Shown one piece after another: positions 18,052 to 27,009 of a DNA stretch of 64,000 nt (positions are counted from its first letter, which is position 1; every line of letters starts with the position of its first letter). Under the pieces are notes generated by a model. The model saw nothing but the letters and a program-made list of their open reading frames with translations. It had not been told where the DNA came from and did not search any database. Origin of the DNA: Flavobacterium frigoris PS1 (GTDB lineage: Bacteria > Bacteroidota > Bacteroidia > Flavobacteriales > Flavobacteriaceae); contig NZ_AHKF01000020.1 in NCBI RefSeq assembly GCF_000252125.1, positions 216,188 to 280,187 of the forward strand. The letters run 5' to 3'. The translations under genes were made by a program, and so were the position numbers.

Positions 18052-21045
18052 ATGAAAAATACAGGCATCAGAATTTATTTTCTTTATGTCTTATTTTTTT
18101 TTATCGCCAGTTGTAGTGGCGTAAAAAAAAATAAGGCGAAAGTTGTTTTTTCTCATATTCCTACCGAAGTGGCTGATGTAGAAATTGATAAATTAGATAA
18201 TACGTCCACACTTTTTGAAGTATCGGAACAAGGTAAAAAATGGGTAGACAGTATTTATGATGCAATGCCCATAGATGAGAAAATAGGGCAATTATTTATG
18301 GTGGCTGCGTATTCGAACAAAGACGAAGCTCATTTTAAAGCCATTGAGAAACTTGTTACCGAAAATAAAATTGGAGGAGTGATTTTTTTTCAAGGTGGAC
18401 CAGTGCGGCAGGCTAAACTGACTAATCGTTTTCAAGCTAAAGCAAAAACGCCATTATTTATTGGAAATGATGCCGAATGGGGATTGTCGATGAGACTTGA
18501 TTCTACCTATAGTTATCCCTATAATATGACACTTGGTGCAGTTCAAGATTTGAAACTCATTGAAAAAATGGGAGTTCAAATAGGAGAACAAAGCAAAAGA
18601 CTAGGGCTGCAGTTTAATTTTGCTCCGGTGGTCGATATTAATACTAATCCCAAAAATCCTATTATTGGTTTCCGTTCTTTTGGTGAAGACAAGTATAAAG
18701 TCACCGAAAGGGCGATTGCTTTAATGAAAGGACTGCAGAGTGAGGGTGTTTTTACCACTGGCAAACATTTCCCAGGTCATGGTGATACGGAAGCAGATTC
18801 CCACAAAACGCTGCCTACAGTTAAATTCTCTAAGGAAAGGTTGGAAATGATGGAATTTTATCCTTACAAAAAAATGTTTGCAGAAGGACTTTCTTCTGTA
18901 ATGGTGGCGCATTTGGATGTACCAAGTTTAGAATCAAGAAAGAATTATCCAACTTCAATTTCTTATAACGTGGTGACTGATATTCTGCAAAAAGAGCTTG
19001 GTTTTGATGGTCTCATTTTTACCGATGCACTTAACATGAAGGCAGTAAGCAATGTCTATAAAGCAGGCTTTTTAGATTTAAAAGCTTTTTTAGCAGGTAA
19101 TGATATTTTATTGTTTCCTGAAGACGTACCGCTCGCAATAGAAATCTTCAAGAAAGCCTATCAAGACTCTTTGTTAACTGAAAAAAGAATAGCTTTTTCC
19201 GTAAAGAAAATACTTAAATTTAAATATTTGGCAGGTTTGAATTCTTACAAGCCTATAGAATTAAAAAATTTGTATCAAGATCTTAATTCTTCTAAAAACG
19301 CGGCCTTAGAATATGAGTTGTATGAGAACGCTATTACCGTTTTAAAAAACACAAATGCTGTTTTACCAATCAAAGAGTTAGAAAAGCAAAAAATTGCCTA
19401 TGTAAAAATGGGTGATGCTACAAACGGTATTTTCATTTCAACACTCAAAAAATATGCTGAAGTAACGGAGATAGCAGATGGTAGTTTGGATAGTTTGCAA
19501 TTAAAATTAAAACCTTTTACAACTGTAATTATTGGATACCATAAATCTAATGTAGCATTTAGAAATTACGATTTTACCGACGAAGAATTATCAAAGTTGG
19601 ATTTTTTGACAAAAAGCAACAATGTAATTCTGGATGTTTTTGCCTCTCCATATTCATTACTTCCTATCACTAATTTTAACAACTTAAAAGGATTAGTAGT
19701 TTCCTATCAGAATAGTGCCATAGCGCAGGAAGTTTCTGCTGAATTAGTTTTTGGTGCGATTAGCTCTAAAGGTAAGTTGCCAGTTACGGTCTCTGCAGAT
19801 TTTGTTGCTAAATCCGGTCTTTCTACTGAAAAGTTAAATGTATTGGGATTTACTGCTCCCGAAAATGTGGGAATGAGCCCGAAAATTTTATCTAAGATTG
19901 ACGGTATTGCCCAAAAGGCAATCAATGAAAAAATGGCTCCAGGTATGCAGATTCTTGTAGCAAGAAAAGGAAAAGTTGTGTTCCAGAAATCGTATGGCTC
20001 TCTTACCTATGAAGGTGAAGCGAAAGTCTCAAATACGGTCTTATATGATGTTGCTTCTTTGACAAAAATTTTGTCTACGTTGCCTAATGCTATGCTGCAA
20101 TATGATTCTCAAAAAATAAATATGGAAACCAGGTTAGATTCCATGTTGTCTATTTTTAAGAATTCAAATAAAAAAGATATCCGTTTTAAGGAGTTATTAT
20201 CTCATTATGCTCAATTACAGCCTTGGATTCCCTTTTATAAAGCTACAATTGACCGTAATGGTAATCCTTTAGGTACATATTATAAAAAAGTTATGGAAGT
20301 TCCGTATTCAACAAAAGTTGCGGACAGTCTTTATTTAAGGGATGATTATCACGATACCATCATGAAGAGAATCGCTGATAGTAAGTTATTACCTCAAAAA
20401 GGATATAGGTATAGCGACTTTACTTTTATAATTCTAAAAGAATATTTGGAAAAGTTAACCGGAAAAAAATTGGATGAATTAAGTTATGAAAATTTCTATA
20501 AACCTCTTGGGGCAAATAACACTATGTATAACCCTTTAGAAAAAATCAATAAAAACAGAGTTGCACCTACAGAAATCGATACTTATTTCAGGCACCAAAC
20601 TATACAAGGCTATGTCCATGATATGGGAGCAGCGATGGAAGGAGGAGTCGGAGGTCACGCAGGAATTTTCTCTAATAGCATGGATGTTGCTAAAATAATG
20701 CAACTCTATTTACAAAAGGGGAATTATGGCAATCGTGAGTATTTTTCGCAAAAGACTTTTGATGATTTCAACACCTGTTATTTTTGTGCTGAAGGCAATA
20801 GGAGAGGAGTCGGTTTTGATAAACCACAGTTGGGAAAAAGTGGGCCGACTTGTGGATGTGCTTCAATGACTAGTTTTGGTCACACTGGATTTACCGGGAC
20901 CATGGCATGGGCAGATCCTGAAACTGAAATTGTTTATATCTTTTTATCCAACAGAACTTATCCAAATGATGCTGTAAATAAATTATCAAAAGGGAATATC
21001 AGGGAAGACATTCAAGAAATTATTTATGATTCGATTGAGTTTTAA
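18052..21045 (+). CDS. Glycoside hydrolase family 3 / serine hydrolase (beta-lactamase-like) fusion
   Basis: A 997-residue lipoprotein-type exported enzyme (signal ending FFIASC). The first ~600 residues form a GH3 beta-hexosaminidase of the NagZ kind: KHFPGHGDTEADSH at residues 238-251 gives the His/Asp general acid-base pair, and FTDALNM supplies the nucleophile Asp325. The last ~400 residues are a class C beta-lactamase/PBP-like serine hydrolase: Ser669-Leu-Thr-Lys672 (SxxK), a YSD triad and the HTG box in FGHTGFTGT. Both sets of catalytic residues look intact. The combination suggests muropeptide trimming (GlcNAc removal plus peptide or ester cleavage) in the periplasm; the exact substrate is inference. 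Confidence 0.92.
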   Translation: MKNTGIRIYFLYVLFFFIASCSGVKKNKAKVVFSHIPTEVADVEIDKLDNTSTLFEVSEQGKKWVDSIYDAMPIDEKIGQLFMVAAYSNKDEAHFKAIEKLVTENKIGGVIFFQGGPVRQAKLTNRFQAKAKTPLFIGNDAEWGLSMRLDSTYSYPYNMTLGAVQDLKLIEKMGVQIGEQSKRLGLQFNFAPVVDINTNPKNPIIGFRSFGEDKYKVTERAIALMKGLQSEGVFTTGKHFPGHGDTEADSHKTLPTVKFSKERLEMMEFYPYKKMFAEGLSSVMVAHLDVPSLESRKNYPTSISYNVVTDILQKELGFDGLIFTDALNMKAVSNVYKAGFLDLKAFLAGNDILLFPEDVPLAIEIFKKAYQDSLLTEKRIAFSVKKILKFKYLAGLNSYKPIELKNLYQDLNSSKNAALEYELYENAITVLKNTNAVLPIKELEKQKIAYVKMGDATNGIFISTLKKYAEVTEIADGSLDSLQLKLKPFTTVIIGYHKSNVAFRNYDFTDEELSKLDFLTKSNNVILDVFASPYSLLPITNFNNLKGLVVSYQNSAIAQEVSAELVFGAISSKGKLPVTVSADFVAKSGLSTEKLNVLGFTAPENVGMSPKILSKIDGIAQKAINEKMAPGMQILVARKGKVVFQKSYGSLTYEGEAKVSNTVLYDVASLTKILSTLPNAMLQYDSQKINMETRLDSMLSIFKNSNKKDIRFKELLSHYAQLQPWIPFYKATIDRNGNPLGTYYKKVMEVPYSTKVADSLYLRDDYHDTIMKRIADSKLLPQKGYRYSDFTFIILKEYLEKLTGKKLDELSYENFYKPLGANNTMYNPLEKINKNRVAPTEIDTYFRHQTIQGYVHDMGAAMEGGVGGHAGIFSNSMDVAKIMQLYLQKGNYGNREYFSQKTFDDFNTCYFCAEGNRRGVGFDKPQLGKSGPTCGCASMTSFGHTGFTGTMAWADPETEIVYIFLSNRTYPNDAVNKLSKGNIREDIQEIIYDSIEF

Positions 21046-21167
21046 TTCTACTCTTGAAAAGTCCGATACTGCTATAATTTAAATTCTAATTTGAGGGTTG
21101 TAATTTTTCCATTATAAAAGGAATGGCATCTCTATTTTTCATAAATTCGTTACTTTAATATACATAC

Positions 21168-22331
21168 ATGAGAATTGCAATAGTTTGTTATCCCACTTTT
21201 GGTGGAAGTGGCGTTGTCGCTACAGAGTTAGGTCTTGAATTAGCTCGTCTTGGTCATGAGGTCCATTTTATCACTTATAGTCAACCAGTGCGTTTAGCAT
21301 TGTTAAATCCAAACGTACATTATCATGAGGTAAATGTTCCGGAGTACCCTTTGTTTCATTATCAGCCTTATGAATTGGCTTTATCTAGCAAATTGGTGGA
21401 TATGGTCAAGCTTTATAAAATAGAAGTATTACACGTTCACTACGCCATTCCTCATGCTTATGCAGGATATATGGCTAAACAAATGCTAAAAGATGAAGGG
21501 ATTGAAATTCCTATGGTTACTACCTTGCACGGTACTGATATTACCTTAGTTGGGAATCACCCTTTCTATAAGCCAGCGGTGAGTTTTAGTATTAATAAAT
21601 CAGATGTAGTAACTTCGGTTTCCCAAAGTTTAAAAGACGATACCTATAAATTATTCAATATAAAAAGAGATATCCATGTGATTCCGAATTTTATTGAATT
21701 GGACAAAAATAATACTGATCCTAGTATTGCCTGTCACCGTTCAGTTATGGCAAAACCTAGTGAGCGTATTATTACACACATAAGTAATTTTAGAAAGGTA
21801 AAAAGGATTCCTGATGTAATAAAAATATTCTATAATATTCAAAAGCAAATTCCAGCCAAATTAATGATGGTGGGAGATGGTCCAGAAAAAGAAAAAGCAG
21901 AGCAATTATGTCAAGAATTAGGTATACTTGATAAAGTAATCTTTTTTGGGAACAGTAATGAGATAGATAAAATATTAAGTTACACAGATCTATTTTTGCT
22001 ACCATCAGAAACAGAAAGTTTTGGTCTTGCAGCATTAGAAGCAATGGCTTGGAGCGTTCCTGTGATTTCAAGTAATTCTGGCGGACTCTCTGAAGTTAAT
22101 TTTGAAGGGATTTCAGGATACTTAAGTAATGTAGGGGAGACAGATAAAATGGCTGAGGATGCTTTGAAAATTTTAAGAGATGATAAAATACTTTTAAAAT
22201 TCAAGGAAAATGCTTTAGAAGTGGCGAAAAAATTTGATATTAAAAATATCTTGCCGCTATATGTAGAGCTATATCAAAAAGCGATAAAGAAATATTCGAA
22301 AAAAAACAAGTCTTCGAACAGTGCAAAATAG
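21168..22331 (+). CDS. bshA: N-acetyl-alpha-D-glucosaminyl L-malate synthase BshA
   Basis: A GT4 glycosyltransferase that joins GlcNAc from UDP-GlcNAc to L-malate, the first step in making the low-molecular-weight thiol bacillithiol. The start MRIAIVCYPTFGGSGVVATELG is characteristic of BshA. Other features are HVHYAIPHAY, TTLHGTDITLVG, the nucleotide-binding ISNFRKVKRIPDV, and the GT4 motif ESFGLAALEAMAWSVPVISS. At 387 residues it is full length. bshB and bshC are not in the window; in this phylum they are commonly unlinked. It is followed closely by a lipoprotein gene. Confidence 0.95.
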   Translation: MRIAIVCYPTFGGSGVVATELGLELARLGHEVHFITYSQPVRLALLNPNVHYHEVNVPEYPLFHYQPYELALSSKLVDMVKLYKIEVLHVHYAIPHAYAGYMAKQMLKDEGIEIPMVTTLHGTDITLVGNHPFYKPAVSFSINKSDVVTSVSQSLKDDTYKLFNIKRDIHVIPNFIELDKNNTDPSIACHRSVMAKPSERIITHISNFRKVKRIPDVIKIFYNIQKQIPAKLMMVGDGPEKEKAEQLCQELGILDKVIFFGNSNEIDKILSYTDLFLLPSETESFGLAALEAMAWSVPVISSNSGGLSEVNFEGISGYLSNVGETDKMAEDALKILRDDKILLKFKENALEVAKKFDIKNILPLYVELYQKAIKKYSKKNKSSNSAK

Positions 22332-22362
22332 CTACTAATTTTTGAGTCTATCTGTAAAAAAA

Positions 22363-22791
22363 ATGAAAAAGATCATTGTATCGTTACTTACTTTATTTTT
22401 AGTGGCTTGTGGAGCGAGTACGCCGATAAAATCTGATAGAAAGGCTTTGTATGAAGTTTTGACTCAGCAAAGTGACGGAGGCGGCAATATTCATTTCTTC
22501 GAAATTCTGACGGAACCAAATGAAATCAGAATGTTGCAAAACGATAAGAATTTGAGGAATAAAATTAGTCCAATAGATGTTCAAAAATCAAATTTCGTCA
22601 TCTTGAACATGGGAGAGAAAAATACAGGAGGCTATTCTATTACAATTGAAAGTGTCGTAGAAACAGATAAAAATATAATTATCAGCGTGAAAGAGAAAGA
22701 ACCGGAACCTGATTCGATAGTTTCCCAGTCTTTAACTTATCCTTTTTGCGTAGTCAAAATAAATTCAAAAAAAGAAATTATCATTAAATAA
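22363..22791 (+). CDS. PrcB-like lipoprotein
   Basis: A 142-residue lipoprotein: MKKIIVSLLTLFLVACGAS has a clear lipobox (VAC). The mature part contains NMGEKNTGGYSI, which matches the core of the PrcB C-terminal domain family, originally described in a subunit of a spirochaete protease complex. I assign it to that family with moderate confidence; the function in Bacteroidota is not established. An in-frame TTG 21 bases upstream would displace the signal peptide, so the ATG at 22363 is preferred. It probably shares the bshA transcript and ends at a hairpin terminator. Confidence 0.7.
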   Translation: MKKIIVSLLTLFLVACGASTPIKSDRKALYEVLTQQSDGGGNIHFFEILTEPNEIRMLQNDKNLRNKISPIDVQKSNFVILNMGEKNTGGYSITIESVVETDKNIIISVKEKEPEPDSIVSQSLTYPFCVVKINSKKEIIIK

Positions 22792-22824
22792 AAAAACGCC
22801 ACTATTTCTAGTGGCGTCTTTTGC
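22791..22824. terminator. Bidirectional terminator between the PrcB-like gene and the outer-membrane protein gene
   Basis: ACGCCACTA pairs with TAGTGGCGT around TTTC, with an A-run on the left and T residues on the right, between convergent genes. Confidence 0.85.
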
Positions 22825-22839
22825 ATTGTATGCTTTTTA

Positions 22840-23343
22840 TTAGAATTGGTATCTAAGTGCTAATGCCACATCAGAACCATAATTGTTTTTGTAATATCCA
22901 TTTCCACCAATCTCTGGTCTAAAATCTAATGATATTAATAATGGGATATCAAAGTTGTATTCAATACCGATATCTCCAGCTGCGAATACAAACGTGTCAT
23001 TATAAGAATTCCCGTTGTTGTCGTAATTGTAGCTACCTACACCACCACCTACACCAGCGTACCAATTGAAACCACCATCAATATTCCAAACCCATTGGTA
23101 TAATGCTGCTAATTTAATAGCGTTGTCATCATAACCATTATTGTTGAAATTACTTCTGTTTCTCCAACCTAAGTCTAATTCTAAACGATTATTTTGAGAT
23201 AAAGCTCTTTGGTAAGAAAGTTCTCCTCCAAATCCACCATTGTCTCCAAAACGAAGTCCTAATGCATTTTTTGATATGTCTTGTGCCTGTGCGCTAAATG
23301 CTAATCCAATTAGCATAACAGCCGATAAAATAATTTTTTTCAT
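22840..23343 (-). CDS. Small outer-membrane beta-barrel protein
   Basis: A 167-residue exported protein with a standard signal peptide ending AFSAQAQ. The mature chain is about 145 residues of alternating strands rich in Gly, Asn, Tyr and Trp (YQWVWNIDGGFNWYAGVGGGVG and similar), and it ends in an aromatic residue (RYQF). This is the pattern of an eight-stranded OmpA/OmpX-like barrel. The role is unknown; small barrels of this kind in Bacteroidota are usually abundant surface proteins. It is monocistronic, with about 200 bases upstream before the next gene. Confidence 0.8.
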   Translation of the reverse strand: MKKIILSAVMLIGLAFSAQAQDISKNALGLRFGDNGGFGGELSYQRALSQNNRLELDLGWRNRSNFNNNGYDDNAIKLAALYQWVWNIDGGFNWYAGVGGGVGSYNYDNNGNSYNDTFVFAAGDIGIEYNFDIPLLISLDFRPEIGGNGYYKNNYGSDVALALRYQF

Positions 23344-23539
23344 AAATAAGTATTTGTTAGTGCAAATTTACAATAAAAGGATATCTACGGAATTATAAAA
23401 TAAATGTTAATTGTTTCAAAATTCACATGTTTGTATTTGTCAAAATCATGATAAGCCTATTGTTTATAGGGCATGACTGATTTTCATGTAGTGGTAATTA
23501 AAAGTTAATATTTAACTTAAAAAGATAGAATTATATAGG

Positions 23540-24373
23540 TTATTTCGAGAAAACAATTGAATTTGTCATTTGGTGGCTCACAATATCTTCCATTTCAAAT
23601 AGGTTTTCCTCTGCAGCATAATGTGACTCTTCATAATGGTGTAATTTCCATCGCTTTTTATTGTACTCTAGTGCAGTTAGGTTTTCTACCCAATCTCCAG
23701 AATTTAAATATAAGGTAGAACCATTTTTGTTCTCTTTTTTTACGATTTTTGGTTCGTGAATATGCCCGCATATTACATAATCGTATTTTTTTTCTATGGC
23801 TATTTCTGTAGCGGTTTCTTCAAAATCGGAAATATGTTTTACCGCTTTCTTTACTCCTGCCTTTATTTTTTTTGAAAAAGAGTAGGGCTCTTTCCCCATT
23901 TTTTTCAGACACCAGTTTACAAGACGATTGGTTAGGATTAAATAATCATAGCCTAATCCCCCTAATTTAGCGATCCATTTCGCATGATGTACTGAGGCAT
24001 CAAATACATCTCCATGAAATATCCAGGCTTTTTTGTCATCCAGTTCCAATACTAATTTATCAACCAGTGCAAAATTGCCCATGTTCATATCGCTAAACTT
24101 ACGAAGCATTTCATCATGGTTACCAGTTATGTAATAGACTTTAGTCCCTTTGGTTGCCAGGCTTATTATTTTTTGGATGACTTTTAAATGTGATTTTGGG
24201 AAATAAGATTTTCTAAATTGCCAAATGTCGATAATATCACCATTCAAAACTAGAATTTTTGGCTTTATGGAACAGAGGTATTTATTGAGCTCTATCGCGT
24301 GGCTGCCGTATGTTCCAAGATGTGTGTCAGAAAGCACAACTAACTCAACTTTTCTTTTTTTCAATTGATTCAA
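23540..24373 (-). CDS. LpxH-like UDP-2,3-diacylglucosamine diphosphatase / metallophosphoesterase
   Basis: A calcineurin-type phosphoesterase of 277 residues. Metal-ligand motifs are in order: VVLSDTHLGTYG (DxH), LVLNGDIIDIWQF (GD), YITGNHDEML (GNHD), WIFHGDVFD, and CGHIHEPKIV (GHxH). The IDIWQFRKS stretch and overall length match the Bacteroidota LpxH-like group that hydrolyses UDP-2,3-diacyl-GlcN to lipid X in lipid A synthesis. The biochemical role is inferred from the family and was not shown for this exact subgroup. It is divergent from aroC. Confidence 0.85.
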   Translation of the reverse strand: MNQLKKRKVELVVLSDTHLGTYGSHAIELNKYLCSIKPKILVLNGDIIDIWQFRKSYFPKSHLKVIQKIISLATKGTKVYYITGNHDEMLRKFSDMNMGNFALVDKLVLELDDKKAWIFHGDVFDASVHHAKWIAKLGGLGYDYLILTNRLVNWCLKKMGKEPYSFSKKIKAGVKKAVKHISDFEETATEIAIEKKYDYVICGHIHEPKIVKKENKNGSTLYLNSGDWVENLTALEYNKKRWKLHHYEESHYAAEENLFEMEDIVSHQMTNSIVFSK

Positions 24374-24507
24374 ATTTGAAGTTACACAAATTAAAGACAG
24401 GTTGATCGGATTCGTTTTATTAGAGTGTTATCAATTCTTAACTAACATTAATAAAACGTAATGTTTTTACGTTAGCTAATTGTTAAATAATCCTATTTTT
24501 AAATTTT

Positions 24508-24535
24508 TTACTTTAGGTCATAAAACATATATTTG
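24508..24535 (+). promoter_or_regulatory. Sigma-A promoter of aroC (TTA-N17-TATATTTG)
   Basis: TATATTTG at 24528-24535 matches TAnnTTTG exactly and has a TTA 17 bases upstream. Transcription would start near 24541, only about 11 bases before the ATG at 24552. This rules out the longer in-frame start at 24480. Confidence 0.65.
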
Positions 24536-24551
24536 TTCAAAATTAATTATA

Positions 24552-25616
24552 ATGGCAGGAAATAGCTACGGATCACTATTTAGGATAACAACTTTTGGAG
24601 AATCACACGGGGAGGCTCTAGGTGGAATTATAGACGGTTGCCCATCAGGAATACAATTAGATTTAGAGGCAATTCAATTTGAAATGTCCAGGAGAAAACC
24701 CGGTCAGTCAGCAATAGTTACACAAAGAAAAGAACCAGATGACGTGCAGTTTTTATCAGGTATTTTTGAAGGTAAAACAACGGGAACTCCAATAGGTTTT
24801 ATCATTCCAAATACAAATCAAAAATCAGACGATTATTCTCATATAAAAGATAATTATAGACCTAGTCATGCCGATTATGTTTATGATAAGAAGTACGGTG
24901 TGCGCGATTATAGAGGTGGCGGGAGAAGTTCCGCTCGTGAAACAGCAAGTAGAGTAGTTGCTGGTGCAATTGCAAAACAGATGTTACCTGAGATAAAAAT
25001 TAATGCTTATGTGTCTTCAGTAGGTCCTATTTTTTTAGAAAAACCATACCAAGATTTAGATTTTTCTAAAATAGAAAATAATCCTGTGCGATGTCCAGAT
25101 GAAGAGATGGCGGTTGTGATGGAAGATTATATTCGTGAAATTCGCAAAGAGGGTAATACTGTTGGAGGGACCATTACCTGTGTTATTCAAAATGTACCTG
25201 TTGGTTTAGGCGAACCTGTTTTCGACAAACTTCATGCGGAGCTTGGGAAAGCAATGCTGTCCATAAATGCCGTGAAAGGATTTGAATATGGAAGCGGATT
25301 TTGCGGTGCCAAAATGAAAGGAAGTGAACATAATGATTTATATAACTCTGATGGTACTACTAAAACGAATCTCTCTGGAGGGGTTCAAGGTGGTATTAGT
25401 AATGGTATGGATATTTATTTCCGTGTGGCGTTCAAACCCGTTGCGACCATTATGCAAAAACAAGAGTCTCTTGACAATAAAGGAAATATAACTGAGATGA
25501 CTGGTAAAGGGCGTCATGACCCTTGTGTGGTGCCACGAGCAGTTCCTATAGTCGAAGCGATGGCAGCGATAGTGCTTGCTGATTTTTATTTAATAAACAA
25601 AACCTACACTAAATAA
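24552..25616 (+). CDS. aroC: Chorismate synthase
   Basis: Converts 5-enolpyruvylshikimate 3-phosphate to chorismate using reduced FMN, the last common step of aromatic synthesis. The 354-residue protein starts [20 protein letters not shown], the family hallmark. Further motifs are [32 protein letters not shown] and the C-terminal [18 protein letters not shown]. The start is set at 24552 because a promoter box sits just upstream and the preceding 24 in-frame codons do not belong to the family. It is followed by a symporter gene after 28 bases. Confidence 0.98.
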   Translation: MAGNSYGSLFRITTFGESHGEALGGIIDGCPSGIQLDLEAIQFEMSRRKPGQSAIVTQRKEPDDVQFLSGIFEGKTTGTPIGFIIPNTNQKSDDYSHIKDNYRPSHADYVYDKKYGVRDYRGGGRSSARETASRVVAGAIAKQMLPEIKINAYVSSVGPIFLEKPYQDLDFSKIENNPVRCPDEEMAVVMEDYIREIRKEGNTVGGTITCVIQNVPVGLGEPVFDKLHAELGKAMLSINAVKGFEYGSGFCGAKMKGSEHNDLYNSDGTTKTNLSGGVQGGISNGMDIYFRVAFKPVATIMQKQESLDNKGNITEMTGKGRHDPCVVPRAVPIVEAMAAIVLADFYLINKTYTK

Positions 25617-25644
25617 CCAAAACCAAAAAACAATAAGCAAGTAA

Positions 25645-26928
25645 ATGACCACAACCCAAGAACCGCAGAAAAAATCAATTTTCGCTAACCTAACAACTCA
25701 GATACTAATAGCAATGTTATTAGGTGGAATTTTAGGTATTATAATTCATAATACAATCTCAGCGGAAGCAGCTTTGGGATTTAGTAATAAAATAAAAATA
25801 CTTGCTACCGTTTTCATACGACTGGTTCAAATGATTATTTCTCCATTGGTATTCACTACACTAGTTGTGGGGATAGCAAAACTTGGAAATGTAAGTGCTG
25901 TTGGTAGAATTGGTGGAAAAGCCCTAGGGTGGTTTTTTACAGCTTCTTTTATTTCATTATTATTGGGTATGTTTTTTGTAAACATACTAGAACCTGGAGT
26001 TGGACTTAATTTATCAAATGTTGATTTGACATCAGCATCTGAGGTGGCAGCTAAAACTAAAAGTATTTCGTTCGAAAATTTTATTGAGCATATTGTGCCA
26101 AAAAGTATTTTTGAAGCCATGGCAACGAATGAAATTCTTCAAATTGTAGTGTTTTCTATTTTCTTTGGTTTAGCAGCAGCTTCTATTGGGGATTATGTAA
26201 AGCCAGTTGTTAATGGCTTAGACAAAATGTCTCATATCATTTTGAAAATGGTTAACTATGTAATGAACTTTGCTCCAATTGGTGTATTTGGTGCCATAGC
26301 AGGAGTTTTTGCAGTTAGGGATTTTCAAGAATTAGCTATAACGTATTTCAAATTTTTCGGTTCTTTTTTAATTGGAATTTCTTCACTTTGGATTTTGTTA
26401 ATCATTGTTGGTTATATTTTTCTTAAAAGCAGAATGACCGTACTTTTGAAACGAATTGTGAGTCCTTTAATTATTGCATTTGGGACAACAAGTAGCGAAG
26501 CTGTTTTTCCAAAATTAACGGAAGAATTAGAGCGATTTGGAGTGAAAGATAAAATCGTTTCATTTATGTTGCCTTTAGGTTATTCTTTTAACCTTGACGG
26601 TAGCATGATGTACATGACTTTTGCCAGTATTTTCATTGCACAAGCTTATGGTGTAGATTTAGACTTGGGAACACAAATGACCATGCTTTTAGTCTTGATG
26701 CTTACCAGTAAAGGAATTGCAGGAGTGCCAAGAGCCAGCTTAGTGGTCGTTGCAGCAACTTGTGGAATGTTTGATATTCCGATTGAAGGGATAGCGCTAA
26801 TATTACCAATTGACCATTTTTGTGATATGTTCCGCAGCGCAACTAATGTTTTAGGGAATGCTTTAGCTACTTCGGTGGTCGGGCAATGGGAAGAAAAAAA
26901 TGAAATAGATATAATTTCATCAGATTAG
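25645..26928 (+). CDS. Dicarboxylate/amino acid:cation symporter (GltP/DctA-like)
   Basis: A DAACS-family inner-membrane symporter of 427 residues with about eight transmembrane helices and two re-entrant loops. The HP1 motif is GTTSSEAVFPKL, the TM7 signature is NLDGSMMYM (usual form NMDGT), and TM8 carries DHFCDMFRSATNVLGNALATSVV with the substrate-binding Asp, Arg and Asn. The GNALA ending resembles proton-coupled GltP/DctA more than sodium-coupled GltPh, so glutamate/aspartate or C4-dicarboxylate uptake is likely. It may be read from the aroC promoter. A hairpin terminator separates it from the second symporter. Confidence 0.9.
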   Translation: MTTTQEPQKKSIFANLTTQILIAMLLGGILGIIIHNTISAEAALGFSNKIKILATVFIRLVQMIISPLVFTTLVVGIAKLGNVSAVGRIGGKALGWFFTASFISLLLGMFFVNILEPGVGLNLSNVDLTSASEVAAKTKSISFENFIEHIVPKSIFEAMATNEILQIVVFSIFFGLAAASIGDYVKPVVNGLDKMSHIILKMVNYVMNFAPIGVFGAIAGVFAVRDFQELAITYFKFFGSFLIGISSLWILLIIVGYIFLKSRMTVLLKRIVSPLIIAFGTTSSEAVFPKLTEELERFGVKDKIVSFMLPLGYSFNLDGSMMYMTFASIFIAQAYGVDLDLGTQMTMLLVLMLTSKGIAGVPRASLVVVAATCGMFDIPIEGIALILPIDHFCDMFRSATNVLGNALATSVVGQWEEKNEIDIISSD

Positions 26929-26940
26929 ATTTAACTAGAA

Positions 26941-26967
26941 AACTCCTCAAATATGAGGAGTTTTTTT
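26941..26967 (+). terminator. Terminator after the first symporter
   Basis: AACTCCTCA pairs with TGAGGAGTT around AATA, followed by a seven-T run. Confidence 0.88.
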
Positions 26968-27009
26968 GTTTTACAAGTTCAGTTTATTTAATAAAATTAA
27001 AATTAAGTT

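Noticed and set aside
24480..24551. Upstream in-frame start for aroC.
   Set aside because: A strong promoter lies inside this stretch and the first 24 residues do not belong to chorismate synthase.
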